DNA from: Croceicoccus ponticola
GTDB taxonomy: Bacteria > Pseudomonadota > Alphaproteobacteria > Sphingomonadales > Sphingomonadaceae
Assembly (NCBI RefSeq): GCF_004004515.1
Contig: NZ_RXOL01000001.1
Location: 992,001-1,056,000 of the forward strand
Reading direction: 5' to 3'
DNA length: 64,000 bases
The notes beneath the pieces are model-generated. The model searched no databases. It worked only from the letters and a program-made list of their open reading frames with translations, and was not told the origin of the DNA. This document shows positions 34,488-42,981 of the stretch, piece after piece. Position 1 is the stretch's first letter, and the number at the start of each line of letters is the position of its first letter. The translations under genes and the position numbers were made by a program.

Positions 34488-35533
34488 TCCCGCGCCTGCC
34501 AGTCCGCCAGTGTCGACACGCTCTCGTCGAGCCGCACCAAAGTCTTGCCTTGCGTCTGCCCGCTCATCAGCCGGATAAAGGCATCGGGCGTTGCGTCGAG
34601 ACCGGTCGCGACATTCTCGGTCGCGATCAGTTTGCCGTGGCGCACCCAATCGGCCAGCGCGTCTTCGGCTTCATGCAGCATGTCCGCCGCCTCGTAAGCG
34701 AGGAAACCGCGCATGGTTATGCGATTGACCAAAACCTGCCACATGTTGCGGATCGGGTAAGGCTCAGTCTGGTTATTGTAGTTCGCGATCATGCCGCAGA
34801 CCGGGATCCGACCGAAAGCCTTCATTCGCGGCAACACGGCATCGAGCGTCGCGCCGCCGACATTTTCGAAATAGAGGTCGATGCCTTCGGGGAAATGCTT
34901 GTCCATTTCGGCGCCAAGGTCTTCGCAGTGGCGGTAGTCAATCGCACCGTCAAAACCCAGTTCCTCGGTAATCGCTCTCGCCTTGTCGGCCGACCCGACC
35001 GTACCGACGACGCGACAACCCGATAGCTTCGCGACTTGCCCCGCCACGGAACCCACAGCGCCGGCTGCCGCGCTGATGAGGACTTCATCGCCTTCGCGCA
35101 TTTCGCCATATTTCTTGAGCCCGACATAAGCGGTGATCCCCGACCATCCGCATGCGCCCATATATGCTGTCAACGGCAGGTCTTCGGCGATGCGCACGTT
35201 TTCGAACCCGACCGATCCTGGTGCGATGACCGAGTGGGTTTCCCAACCGATGAAGGCGCGGCCATAGTCGCCTTCCTTGAAATCGGGATTGCGCGATTGC
35301 ATGACGCGGCCCAACACCATGGTCGGGATCAATCCGCCGATCGGCACGGGCGGAAGGTAGCTTTTCACATCGTCGAGCATGCCGCGCACCGCCGGGTCGA
35401 TTGCGAATACACGATTTTCGAGCAGGACCTGCCCTTCCTCCAGCTCCGGGATTTCCACTTCCTCGATCCGGAAGTTGTCGTGCGTCGGCACGCTGGTCGG
35501 TCGCGATTCAAGAATGATTCGCCGATTCTTCAT
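34484..35533 (-). CDS. CurA-type NADP-dependent enone reductase
   Basis: A 349-aa medium-chain reductase of the zinc-free leukotriene B4 dehydrogenase/curcumin reductase type. It begins NRRIILESRPTSVPTHDNFRIEEVEIP and has VLISAAAGAVGSVAGQVAKLSGCRVVGTVGS (NADP site) and FENVGGATLDAVLPRMKAFGRIPVCGMIANYNN. No zinc-ligand cysteines are present. It would reduce alpha,beta-unsaturated carbonyls, which fits a catabolic pathway together with the adjacent oxygenase. It overlaps the NTF2-like gene by four bases. Confidence 0.85.
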   Translation of the reverse strand: MKNRRIILESRPTSVPTHDNFRIEEVEIPELEEGQVLLENRVFAIDPAVRGMLDDVKSYLPPVPIGGLIPTMVLGRVMQSRNPDFKEGDYGRAFIGWETHSVIAPGSVGFENVRIAEDLPLTAYMGACGWSGITAYVGLKKYGEMREGDEVLISAAAGAVGSVAGQVAKLSGCRVVGTVGSADKARAITEELGFDGAIDYRHCEDLGAEMDKHFPEGIDLYFENVGGATLDAVLPRMKAFGRIPVCGMIANYNNQTEPYPIRNMWQVLVNRITMRGFLAYEAADMLHEAEDALADWVRHGKLIATENVATGLDATPDAFIRLMSGQTQGKTLVRLDESVSTLADWQARE

Positions 35534-35573
35534 GAACTCTCTCCGATGCGATGATGCAGGTGGCCGATTTGGA

Positions 35574-35873
35574 TCAGTCCATCAGCCCGCGCGGATTGAC
35601 CGCGTCGAACTTGGTTACGTCCATCTCCACCTTGTCGCCCCAGTCGCCCAGCAACGTGCCGACGTGAGGAGCCGACAGGTGCGCGGTCAACGCGTCCTGG
35701 CTGGCCCAGCGTTCGTAGACCAGAATGGTGCCGGCAGCGGGATCGTCGATGGCAAAGTGGTAATCGATGCAGCCTTCTTCCTGCAGCGTAGGCCCTTTCA
35801 GCGCGCTCAGCGCCTTGTGCAGATCCTCGACCTTTGTAGGGTCGGTCTTGATGTGTCCGGCGATGACAATCAT
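35574..35873 (-). CDS. ABM-domain (quinol monooxygenase-like) protein
   Basis: A 99-aa antibiotic biosynthesis monooxygenase (ABM/YgiN-like) domain protein: MIVIAGHIKTDPTKVEDL, then TLQEEGCIDYHFAIDDPAAGTILVYERWASQDALTAHLSAPHV. Such small dimeric proteins oxidise or bind quinols and polyketides without cofactor. It lies between the Rieske oxygenase gene (14 bases apart) and the CurA-type gene, in one operon. An AGAGG ribosome site precedes ATG 35873. The role within the pathway is unknown. Confidence 0.8.
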   Translation of the reverse strand: MIVIAGHIKTDPTKVEDLHKALSALKGPTLQEEGCIDYHFAIDDPAAGTILVYERWASQDALTAHLSAPHVGTLLGDWGDKVEMDVTKFDAVNPRGLMD

Positions 35874-35887
35874 GTTGTATCCTCTCT

Positions 35888-37072
35888 TCAATCTTGTCGC
35901 AGGGTCGGTTCGGGCAGCTCGCCTTGCGCGAGATAATAATCGACCCACTTGTGAAAATACTGGTTGCCGAGCTCGTTGCACCCGAATGTGATGTGCCCGG
36001 TGCCCATTGCCTCAAGCCCCTGCTGCACACGCATCCCCATGAGATAATCCTCTTTCTCGACCACGTCGAAGAAGAAGTCGCTCATTTCGTCGAGCCGGGC
36101 GAGATCTTCGTCGGACTGCGGCGCGTTGGGAAAGATGTAGTTCATCACAGTCACGTTCCGGCCCGGCGCGTCACCGGGCCAGAGCTGCGCGACCTGGCAC
36201 ATTTCGGGCGCGAGGAAGAGCGCGAAATTGGGAAAGAGCATGCGGATGAAGTCGTAGTTCAGGTTCTCCCGCTCACCCCATTCATTACGCGGCAGATCCT
36301 TTAGCTCGACGATGCGGTGCTGCGGATAGCTCAACCGGATGTGCGGGCCGAACGCTTCATAGAACGCGCGATTGGATGGCGTGCGCGGCATCACAGTTTC
36401 GGGATGCGCGGCCTGAAAATGATAGCCTTCGAGATAGCCGTCATAGGCGACTTTCCAGTTCGCACCCTCCATCTTGCGGGACTTGTGGTAGTACCAGTTT
36501 TCCAGCTTCAGTGCGGCCAGATCGTCCAGCATACCGCCGAGGAAGGCCGGAACATCGATGGCGAGGCCCGGCGTGAGGATCGCGAAGATCATCCCCGCCA
36601 CTTCCTCGCACGGCAGTTCGGTCAACGACATCGCCGCCTTGTCCACGTCGCCGAACGTCGACGCCTCGGTCACCCCGATGAGGCGCCCGTCATTGGCATA
36701 AGTCCAGCCATGATAGGGGCAGGAAAACCGTGAACAGTTGCCCTTGCCCTCTTCCGTCAGCTTCATCGCGCGGTGGCGGCACACGTTGAGGAATGCCCGC
36801 GCCCGGCCCTGCCCGTCGCGCGTAATGAGCACCGGGATGCCCATCGGCTCCATCGCCTTGTAATCGCCGTTCTTCGGCAACTCGATGGAGAACGCCATCA
36901 TCAGCGGCAGGCGGCGAAAGATCAGGTCGATCTCCCGCTGCCAGCGCGCCGGGTCGAGATAGGCCTCGATCGGCACATCCATCGTCGCGCCGGTCTGGTC
37001 GGTCGTGCGGCCTTCCACAAAATCGAGCAGCTTTTCGGCCACGTCGCCATAGGCGTCACGCATCTGGCTCAT
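35888..37072 (-). CDS. Rieske aromatic ring-hydroxylating oxygenase alpha subunit
   Basis: A 394-aa Rieske non-haem iron oxygenase. The [2Fe-2S] site is CRH (Cys98, His100) and CPYHGW (Cys118, His121). The mononuclear iron site is visible in DGYLEGYHFQAAHP (His218, His223), and a C-terminal VVEKEDYLMGMRVQQGL region supplies the usual carboxylate. A GGGGAG site lies seven bases before ATG 37072. No ferredoxin or reductase gene is adjacent. It probably starts attack on an aromatic or lipophilic substrate. It lies in a set of same-strand genes headed by a TetR gene. Confidence 0.9.
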   Translation of the reverse strand: MSQMRDAYGDVAEKLLDFVEGRTTDQTGATMDVPIEAYLDPARWQREIDLIFRRLPLMMAFSIELPKNGDYKAMEPMGIPVLITRDGQGRARAFLNVCRHRAMKLTEEGKGNCSRFSCPYHGWTYANDGRLIGVTEASTFGDVDKAAMSLTELPCEEVAGMIFAILTPGLAIDVPAFLGGMLDDLAALKLENWYYHKSRKMEGANWKVAYDGYLEGYHFQAAHPETVMPRTPSNRAFYEAFGPHIRLSYPQHRIVELKDLPRNEWGERENLNYDFIRMLFPNFALFLAPEMCQVAQLWPGDAPGRNVTVMNYIFPNAPQSDEDLARLDEMSDFFFDVVEKEDYLMGMRVQQGLEAMGTGHITFGCNELGNQYFHKWVDYYLAQGELPEPTLRQD

Positions 37073-37127
37073 CGCATCGCTCCCCGCTCGGGAATCGTAG
37101 CCAATCCGGAGCTCACCAGGCCGGCCG

Positions 37128-37766
37128 TCACCAAGCTGGTCCGTCACCTCCCGGCGTGGCGGGGCCAGTCAGCCAGTCGCCGGTGATGCCGATCCTGACT
37201 TCTGTCCCCTTGGCGACTTCGGCTTCGGGTTCCGGTGTCTGGAACATGATGCGGTTGGGTGCCCAGACCGAACCCATGATCTCGTCTTCGTCCGACGACA
37301 GCTTCAGGCCGACCGTCTCCAGCATTTCCTTGGCCCGTTCGCGGGTCTGACCGCGGATTTCGGGGACGTAGGCCTTGGCTGCGTCGTCGTGCAGCTTGAT
37401 GACGCGAGCCTTTTCCTTGACGGCCTCTTCCCTCGCCGCTTCCTCGTCGAAAGCCGGACCTTCGTAATCGATCACCCAATCGAACGAGATCATGTTTTCC
37501 AGAATGTCGGGCAGGAACGGCGTCATCCGCAAATGCGCCCAGTGCGACATATAGCGGTCCATCGCTTCGTAGGTGTCGATGTCGCAGCAATTGGCGAAAT
37601 CGAAATCGCCCGAATGATAACGCGGCTCGCGAACACACAAGCCGTGGCTGTAGTCGCGAATTTCCTTATTGAGATGCGGGAGCTTCTTCACTTCCTCAAG
37701 GAAGATGTCGATCTTGTCCTGCGGTGCGTCGTCCTTGAACTTGATCATCACAACATGGCGAATCAT
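37128..37766 (-). CDS. Dabb (stress-responsive barrel) domain fused to a PASTA-like domain
   Basis: A 212-aa protein with two domains. Residues 1-100 match the Dabb alpha/beta barrel fold: MIRHVVMIKFKDDAPQDKID, YSHGLCVREPR, FDFANCCDIDTYEAMDRY and HLRMTPFLPDI. A charged linker follows. Residues 134-194 match a PASTA domain: VPEIRGQTRERAKEMLETVG then FQTPEPEAEVAKGTEVRI. PASTA domains are normally extracytoplasmic parts of PBPs and Ser/Thr kinases, but no signal or TM segment exists here. It is the first gene after the TetR gene and before the Rieske gene; the fusion is unusual. Confidence 0.75.
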   Translation of the reverse strand: MIRHVVMIKFKDDAPQDKIDIFLEEVKKLPHLNKEIRDYSHGLCVREPRYHSGDFDFANCCDIDTYEAMDRYMSHWAHLRMTPFLPDILENMISFDWVIDYEGPAFDEEAAREEAVKEKARVIKLHDDAAKAYVPEIRGQTRERAKEMLETVGLKLSSDEDEIMGSVWAPNRIMFQTPEPEAEVAKGTEVRIGITGDWLTGPATPGGDGPAW

Positions 37767-37902
37767 GACTTGCTCTCCATCGCGTTGGGGCCACTCGGCC
37801 GGGGCCCTTTCATCGTAGCAGAGGCTAGCACCGCATTTTTGTATATCGACTGTCAGATTAAACAGGTGCCGGTGCTGAAGCCGGTGGTCGCAGCGCGCCG
37901 GT
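37767..37902. promoter_or_regulatory. Candidate control region of the Rieske cluster
   Basis: This 136-base gap lies between the TetR stop and the Dabb-PASTA start, both minus strand. It contains an AT-richer patch (TTTTTGTATATCG) with a CTGACA element on the minus strand near 37848-37853. These could be parts of a promoter and operator, but no clear palindrome was found. Confidence 0.35.
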
Positions 37903-38490
37903 TCAGGCGGCCTCAGGAAGTCCGATGGCAAGAAATTGCGCCTCCAGAACCTCTCTCATCCTAGGCACGGTCCAATCGTCGGGTGCAAAGACGGCCTCAA
38001 GTGCGATGCCCGCCACCGCGGCGATCAGGCAGCGAGCCCGAAAAGTCAGCAGATCGGCATCGACCGGCACGGCATAACGCGGCGCGATGATGTCGCGATA
38101 GAGAGCGAGGCTTTCTTCCGCTGCTCGGCGACGCTCCTCAAGATATTCGGGGCTGAGATGAGCTCGCGCCCAGAACGCGATCCACACCTGCCAATTGCGG
38201 CGCGCATCCGCGCTTGTCGGCAAGATTTCGGCGAAACAGTCGAACAGAGGCGCTTGCGCAACGACAGCGGCCATCAGCCTTTCGCGCGCGCGCCGGTTGG
38301 CCAGCTGATACACGTTGAACAAGAGTTCGTTCTTGTTGGCGAAATAGTGCGAAACGATCGACGTGCTGCAATCGCAGGCTGCCGCGACCTCGCGTGTCGT
38401 GACCGCCTCGATCCCGCGCTCAGCCACCAGATCGAATGCGACAGCCTCGACCTCGGCACGGCGCCGTTCCTTGTCTACGACGATTGGCAT
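37903..38490 (-). CDS. TetR-family transcriptional regulator
   Basis: A 195-aa regulator. The N-terminal helix-turn-helix is AFDLVAERGIEAVTTREVAAACDCSTSIVSHYFANKNELLFNVY, the standard TetR layout. The remainder is helical and ends with FRARCLIAAVAGIALEAVFAPDDW. It is similar in layout to BetI-like and other repressors that sense small ligands. It lies immediately upstream of, and on the same strand as, the Rieske oxygenase cluster, so it is the likely repressor of that cluster and of itself. ATG 38490 is used. It is divergent from amn. Confidence 0.88.
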   Translation of the reverse strand: MPIVVDKERRRAEVEAVAFDLVAERGIEAVTTREVAAACDCSTSIVSHYFANKNELLFNVYQLANRRARERLMAAVVAQAPLFDCFAEILPTSADARRNWQVWIAFWARAHLSPEYLEERRRAAEESLALYRDIIAPRYAVPVDADLLTFRARCLIAAVAGIALEAVFAPDDWTVPRMREVLEAQFLAIGLPEAA

Positions 38491-38611
38491 GGGGTGACTG
38501 TCCGAACGGCGGCCGCTCCTGTCAAGCTGGCGGCCCGACGATTTCCGATTTCCACACACGTATCGGCAACGCGCCTTTGTATTGTCATGCACGCGGCGCT
38601 AACTTTCCGTC

Positions 38612-40051
38612 ATGAAAAACACCTCTGAAATCATGGCCCAGATCACGCGCATCTATGATGAAGCGCGCAACGCCCTGCGCAGCGATCTGCTCGCCTTCGC
38701 CACCGGCAACAGCCGCCCGCCGGCATCGCGCCGGGCTGACGGCACCTATGCCTATCCCGAACTGCGGCTGAAATTTCGCGAAACCGACGCCCCGGCCCCG
38801 GTAAGCCGCGCATTCGGTCGCCTCACCCGGCCCGGCACATATGCGACCACGGTTACCCGCCCTCGCCTTTTCGCGACCTATCTCGAAGAGCAGCTCTCGC
38901 TTCTTATCGCCGACTACAACGTCGAGATCGAGGTCGGTCGTTCGCGGCAGGAAATCCCGTTTCCCTACGTCGTCGATGGTGAAGCGGGCGCGGTGCTCGC
39001 AGGGGTAAGCCCGCTGGAGCTGGCGCGGCATTTTCCCGCAACCGAACTGTCGCTGATCGGCGACGAACTGGCCGACGGCATCGACGCCTTCGAACCTACC
39101 GATCCGATGCCCTTGTCGCTGTTCGATGCTTTGCGCACCGATTTCAGCCTGGCCCGGCTGGAACACTATACCGGCACCAACCCCGAACATTTCCAGCGTT
39201 TCATCCTGTTCACGAACTATCACCGCTATGTCGACGAATTCGTGGACTGGGCGGGAGCGAACCTGGGCAAAGGCGAATACACCGCGCTGGCCGGCGCGGG
39301 CGGCCTGATGGTGACGGAACATACGCCCAACGCCCGCGCGCGACTATCCGACACCGCGTGGCGGCGACACCAGATGCCAGCCTACCACCTCGTCGCGCCC
39401 GACCGGGGAGGGATCACGCTCGTCAACATCGGGGTGGGGCCATCGAATGCGAAGACGATCACCGATCATCTCGCCGTTCTGCGCCCCGAAGCATGGCTGA
39501 TGATTGGCCACTGCGGTGGTCTGAGACCCAGCCAGAAGATCGGCGATTACGTCCTCGCCCACGCCTATTTGCGCGACGATCACGTATTGGACGCGGTTCT
39601 TCCACCCGAAATCCCGCTTCCCGCCATTGCCGAAGTGCAGCAGGCGCTGGCTGGCGCGGCCGAAGAAATCAGCGGCACGGCGGGTGCGCATCTGAAAATG
39701 AGAATGCGTACGGGCACCGTCGTCACGACAGACGACCGCAACTGGGAATTGCGCGTGACAAAGACGGGGCATCGCCTGTCGCTGTCGCGCGCGGTCGGCA
39801 TCGATATGGAAAGCGCGACGATCGCGGCGCAGGGCTATCGCTTCCGCGTACCATATGGAACGCTGCTGTGCGTTTCGGACAAGCCGATTCACGGCGAACT
39901 CAAACTGCCAGGACAGGCCAATCGCTTCTACGAAGAAGCCATCGCCAGTCACTTGCAGATCGGCATCCGTGCCTGCGAAAGGCTGAAGGCAGAGGGCGAC
40001 CGGTTGCACAGCCGCAAGCTGCGCGCGTTCAATGAACCCCCGTTCCGATGA
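38612..40051 (+). CDS. amn: AMP nucleosidase
   Basis: A 479-aa AMP nucleosidase (Amn) that cleaves AMP to adenine and ribose 5-phosphate, helping control AMP levels. The N-terminal regulatory domain (RPGTYATTVTRPRLFATYLEEQLSLL, IEVGRSRQEIPFPYV) is followed by a nucleoside-phosphorylase-like catalytic domain: TNYHRYVDEFVDWA, IGVGPSNAKTITDHLAVLRP, MIGHCGGLRPSQKIGDYVLA and AVGIDMESATIAAQGYRFRVP with the catalytic Asp/Glu region. The C-terminal KPIHGELKLPGQANRFYE is also typical. It is a single gene convergent with a hydrolase gene. Confidence 0.95.
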   Translation: MKNTSEIMAQITRIYDEARNALRSDLLAFATGNSRPPASRRADGTYAYPELRLKFRETDAPAPVSRAFGRLTRPGTYATTVTRPRLFATYLEEQLSLLIADYNVEIEVGRSRQEIPFPYVVDGEAGAVLAGVSPLELARHFPATELSLIGDELADGIDAFEPTDPMPLSLFDALRTDFSLARLEHYTGTNPEHFQRFILFTNYHRYVDEFVDWAGANLGKGEYTALAGAGGLMVTEHTPNARARLSDTAWRRHQMPAYHLVAPDRGGITLVNIGVGPSNAKTITDHLAVLRPEAWLMIGHCGGLRPSQKIGDYVLAHAYLRDDHVLDAVLPPEIPLPAIAEVQQALAGAAEEISGTAGAHLKMRMRTGTVVTTDDRNWELRVTKTGHRLSLSRAVGIDMESATIAAQGYRFRVPYGTLLCVSDKPIHGELKLPGQANRFYEEAIASHLQIGIRACERLKAEGDRLHSRKLRAFNEPPFR

Positions 40052-40059
40052 CGCGCTGA

Positions 40060-40809
40060 TCAGCCCGCGAAGAAGCGGACCAGTTCATCGCCCAGTGCCG
40101 GTTCGGAAACGCAGCTCATGTGGGTGCCCGGTATTTCGGCGAAAGTCGCATTGGGCAGCTTTTGGACCAGCGTTTGGGCAGAGCCGTTGTCATGATCCTT
40201 GTCGCCGTTGATGACCCGCGTCGGCATCCTCACTGCGTCGAGGTTGGATAGATCGGTTCCGGTCATCGACAAGAGCAGCGCGCGCATCGCGACACGGTCG
40301 ACCTTCTGGGTTTTCATGAACGATTTGGCAAAGAATGCCGGGTCGCCCATGCGGATGTCGTCGTAGCGGTCGATAGCGTCGATGAAAAAAGCGATGCGCT
40401 TGTCCCAATCGACGAGCCCTTCCCAACCCATCCCGACGAGCGCAAGCCGTTCGGGCGTGACGCCTGCCAACACCGCATTCAACGCCGTGCGCGCACCAAG
40501 CGAAAAACCCGCAAGGTCGAACTGTCGGAGTCCGAAATGGGCGAGCACATCTTCGAGATCGCTGACGAGCACGCCAGCGCCATAGGAGTCGTGCGGGGCA
40601 TCGGACATGCCATGGGCCCGCAGGTCGGGCATGATGACGTCGAACCCCGCATCAGCAAGCTTCTGCGCCGTACCGAACTTGATCCAGTTGACCTCGGCAC
40701 TGGAAAACAGCCCATGGAGCAGCACGATCGGCTTGCCCGCGCCAAGGCGGTGGACGGCCAGCCTGGTGCCGTCCGCAGCCGTGACGTAGGTCATTAGCGG
40801 CGCTGTCAT
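40060..40809 (-). CDS. Alpha/beta hydrolase
   Basis: A 249-aa alpha/beta hydrolase with the oxyanion strand PIVLLHGLFSSAEVNWIKF, the LRAHGMSDAP motif, the nucleophile elbow GFSLGARTAL and the catalytic His in GTHMSCV. The acid is likely Asp in NGDKDHDN. The ATG overlaps the asd stop by one base (TGATG), so it is co-transcribed with asd. The substrate is unknown; it resembles esterase/dehalogenase-type hydrolases. No signal peptide. Confidence 0.8.
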   Translation of the reverse strand: MTAPLMTYVTAADGTRLAVHRLGAGKPIVLLHGLFSSAEVNWIKFGTAQKLADAGFDVIMPDLRAHGMSDAPHDSYGAGVLVSDLEDVLAHFGLRQFDLAGFSLGARTALNAVLAGVTPERLALVGMGWEGLVDWDKRIAFFIDAIDRYDDIRMGDPAFFAKSFMKTQKVDRVAMRALLLSMTGTDLSNLDAVRMPTRVINGDKDHDNGSAQTLVQKLPNATFAEIPGTHMSCVSEPALGDELVRFFAG

Positions 40810-41834
40810 CAGCCCTTCTTGAGGTGGCGGCGGCCCAGCAATTCCGCGATCTGCACCGCGTTCAGCGCCGCGCCCTTGCGCAGGTTGTCGCTGACGCACC
40901 ACAGCGCGATGCCGTTGTCGACCGTGGAATCGTCGCGCACGCGGCTGATGTAGGTAGCGTAATCGCCGACGCATTCGACCGGCGTGATATATCCGCCGTC
41001 CTCACGCTTGTCGATGAGCATGATACCCGGTGATTCGCGCAGGATGTCCTGCGCCTGTTCGGCCGAAAGCTCGTTCTCGAATTCGATGTTCAGCGATTCC
41101 GAATGGCCCACGAACACGGGTACGCGCACGCAAGTGGCGTGAACCTTGATTTTCGGGTCGAGGATCTTCTTGGTCTCGGCGACCATCTTCCACTCTTCCT
41201 TGGTGGAACCGTCGTCGAGAAACACGTCGATGTGCGGGATGACGTTGAAGGCAATCTGCTTGGTGAACTTGCGCGGCTCGACCTGATCGCCGACGAAAAT
41301 CGCGCGGGACTGTTCGAAAAGTTCGTCCATGCCGGCCTTGCCCGCGCCGGAAACCGACTGGTACGTCGACACGACCACGCGCTTGATCCTCGCCGCGTCA
41401 TGCAACGGCTTGAGCGCGACGACCATCTGCGCGGTCGAGCAGTTGGGGTTCGCGATGATGTTTTTCTTCTTGTACCCGTCGATAGCCTCGGGATTCACCT
41501 CTGGCACGATCAGCGGAACGTCGGGGTCCATGCGATAAAGCGACGAATTGTCGATCACCACGCAGCCAGCTGCCGCCGCCTTTGGCGCATATTCCGCAGT
41601 CGGTCCCGATCCGGCCGCGAAAAGGGCGATGTCCCAACCGGTGAAATCGAAATGCTCGATGTTCTTGCATTTGAGCATCTTGCCAGTGTCGCCAAGCTCG
41701 ACCTCGGTCCCGTGCGAGCGCGAGCTGGCAACAGCCGCGATCTCGTCAATCGGGAACGCGCGCTCTGCCAGGATGGCGAGCATTTCGCGACCGACATTCC
41801 CGGTCGCACCGACGACGACTATCCGGTAACCCAT
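40809..41834 (-). CDS. asd: Aspartate-semialdehyde dehydrogenase
   Basis: A 341-aa NADP-dependent enzyme that converts aspartyl phosphate to the semialdehyde for lysine, threonine, methionine and diaminopimelate. It begins GYRIVVVGATGNVGREML (NADP site), has the catalytic Cys in ANPNCSTAQM and the substrate-binding VPVFVGHSESLNIEFE, with His in VGHSES. The end NAVQIAELL is typical. The identification is secure. ATG 41834 gives the normal family start. It is the first gene of a two-gene unit with the hydrolase. Confidence 0.96.
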   Translation of the reverse strand: MGYRIVVVGATGNVGREMLAILAERAFPIDEIAAVASSRSHGTEVELGDTGKMLKCKNIEHFDFTGWDIALFAAGSGPTAEYAPKAAAAGCVVIDNSSLYRMDPDVPLIVPEVNPEAIDGYKKKNIIANPNCSTAQMVVALKPLHDAARIKRVVVSTYQSVSGAGKAGMDELFEQSRAIFVGDQVEPRKFTKQIAFNVIPHIDVFLDDGSTKEEWKMVAETKKILDPKIKVHATCVRVPVFVGHSESLNIEFENELSAEQAQDILRESPGIMLIDKREDGGYITPVECVGDYATYISRVRDDSTVDNGIALWCVSDNLRKGAALNAVQIAELLGRRHLKKG

Positions 41835-41914
41835 TTCGATAACTCGCTGCATGTGTTCACGCGGAAACAACCGCAGGATCGCGGGTCCGCTAGGGGAGCG
41901 GTGCCGTTAGCGCC

Positions 41915-41942
41915 GGTGAGCCCGGATCGCAAGGGCTCGCAC
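41915..41942 (-). terminator. Weak hairpin after egtD
   Basis: GAGCCC (41918-41923) and GGGCTC (41933-41938) form a six-bp stem with a nine-base loop and possible GTG/CAC extensions. It lies about 30 bases beyond the egtD stop and before the asd start. No T-run follows on the minus strand. Confidence 0.35.
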
Positions 41943-41968
41943 ATGCAAACCGGTCAATATTGCGCCCA

Positions 41969-42967
41969 TCACGGCGCCATGCGAAACTCACTTGCGTCGG
42001 CGAGGATCAACATGAAACGATCGTGCGCGTCACGCCAATGATGCGTCGGCGTCCAACCACCCGCCAGCAACAACGCATTGGCGCTGCGCCGGGTATATTT
42101 GTGGCTGTTCTCGGTGTGGATGGTCTCGCCGCGCGCCATGTCGAAGCGTTTGTCGCACACGGTGAAGGACATGTCGCGCTGCGCCTCCAGATGCATTTCG
42201 ATCCGTGCGATCCCATCGTTCCACAGGGCCCGGTGCGCAAAATAGTCGACAGGAATCGTGCCTGCCAGTTCGCGATTGATCCTGTGCAACAGGTTCAGGT
42301 TGAAAGCCGCCGTAACACCCTGCGCATCGTCATAGGCAGACTGAAGCACGGCTGTGTCCTTCACCCGATCCATGCCGATCAGCAGTTTTGCAGCCCGATC
42401 GCGACCATCGCACAGCGTTTCACGCATTTCGCGCAAAAGATCGACCGCGGTTCGGGGCACGAGGTTGCCGATGGTCGAGCCGGGAAAGAAACCGAGCCGC
42501 GGCAGTCCGTCGATCGCGTCGGGCATCGCCACACGCTTGGTAAAATCTGCTTCCACGGGACAGACCGGCAATCCGGGAAACTTGGCAGAAAGCTGTTCGG
42601 CCGATGCGCGCAGGAAATCGCCGGAAATGTCGATCGGAACATAGGCGGCAGGCGCGATAGCCTGAAGCAAAAGCGGCGTTTTTGCCGAACTGCCGGAGCC
42701 GAATTCGACGACTGCTGCACCTTTGCCGACAGCGTCCGCAAATTCCGGCCCATTGGCCTTCAGAATTTCGGTTTCGGCACGGGTGGGATAATATTCATCG
42801 AGTTTCGTGATATCTTCGAAAAGCTCCGATCCACGCTCGTCATAAAACCATCGCGCCGGAATGGCCTTTTGGCGCTGCGACAGCCCCAAAAGCACGTCAG
42901 TGCGAAATGCGCGGTCGATCCCGCTGTCGTCTTCGTCGACGATCCTCATGGCTTCGGTAACGGGCAT
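41969..42967 (-). CDS. egtD: L-histidine N-alpha-methyltransferase EgtD
   Basis: A 332-aa EgtD-family methyltransferase, which makes hercynine (trimethylhistidine) from histidine and SAM. Marks are ARWFYDERGSELFEDITKLDEYYPTRAE, AVVEFGSGSSAKTPLLLQA (SAM motif), LPRLGFFPGSTIGNLVPRTA, YDDAQGVTAAFNLNLLHRINREL and the C-terminal IHTENSHKYT patch. It follows egtB by 14 bases, so both are one operon and the substrate of EgtB is its product. This minimal two-gene set lacks egtA, egtC and egtE. The assignment is firm for the family. Confidence 0.93.
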   Translation of the reverse strand: MPVTEAMRIVDEDDSGIDRAFRTDVLLGLSQRQKAIPARWFYDERGSELFEDITKLDEYYPTRAETEILKANGPEFADAVGKGAAVVEFGSGSSAKTPLLLQAIAPAAYVPIDISGDFLRASAEQLSAKFPGLPVCPVEADFTKRVAMPDAIDGLPRLGFFPGSTIGNLVPRTAVDLLREMRETLCDGRDRAAKLLIGMDRVKDTAVLQSAYDDAQGVTAAFNLNLLHRINRELAGTIPVDYFAHRALWNDGIARIEMHLEAQRDMSFTVCDKRFDMARGETIHTENSHKYTRRSANALLLAGGWTPTHHWRDAHDRFMLILADASEFRMAP

Positions 42968-42981
42968 GGGCGATCCTTGGC

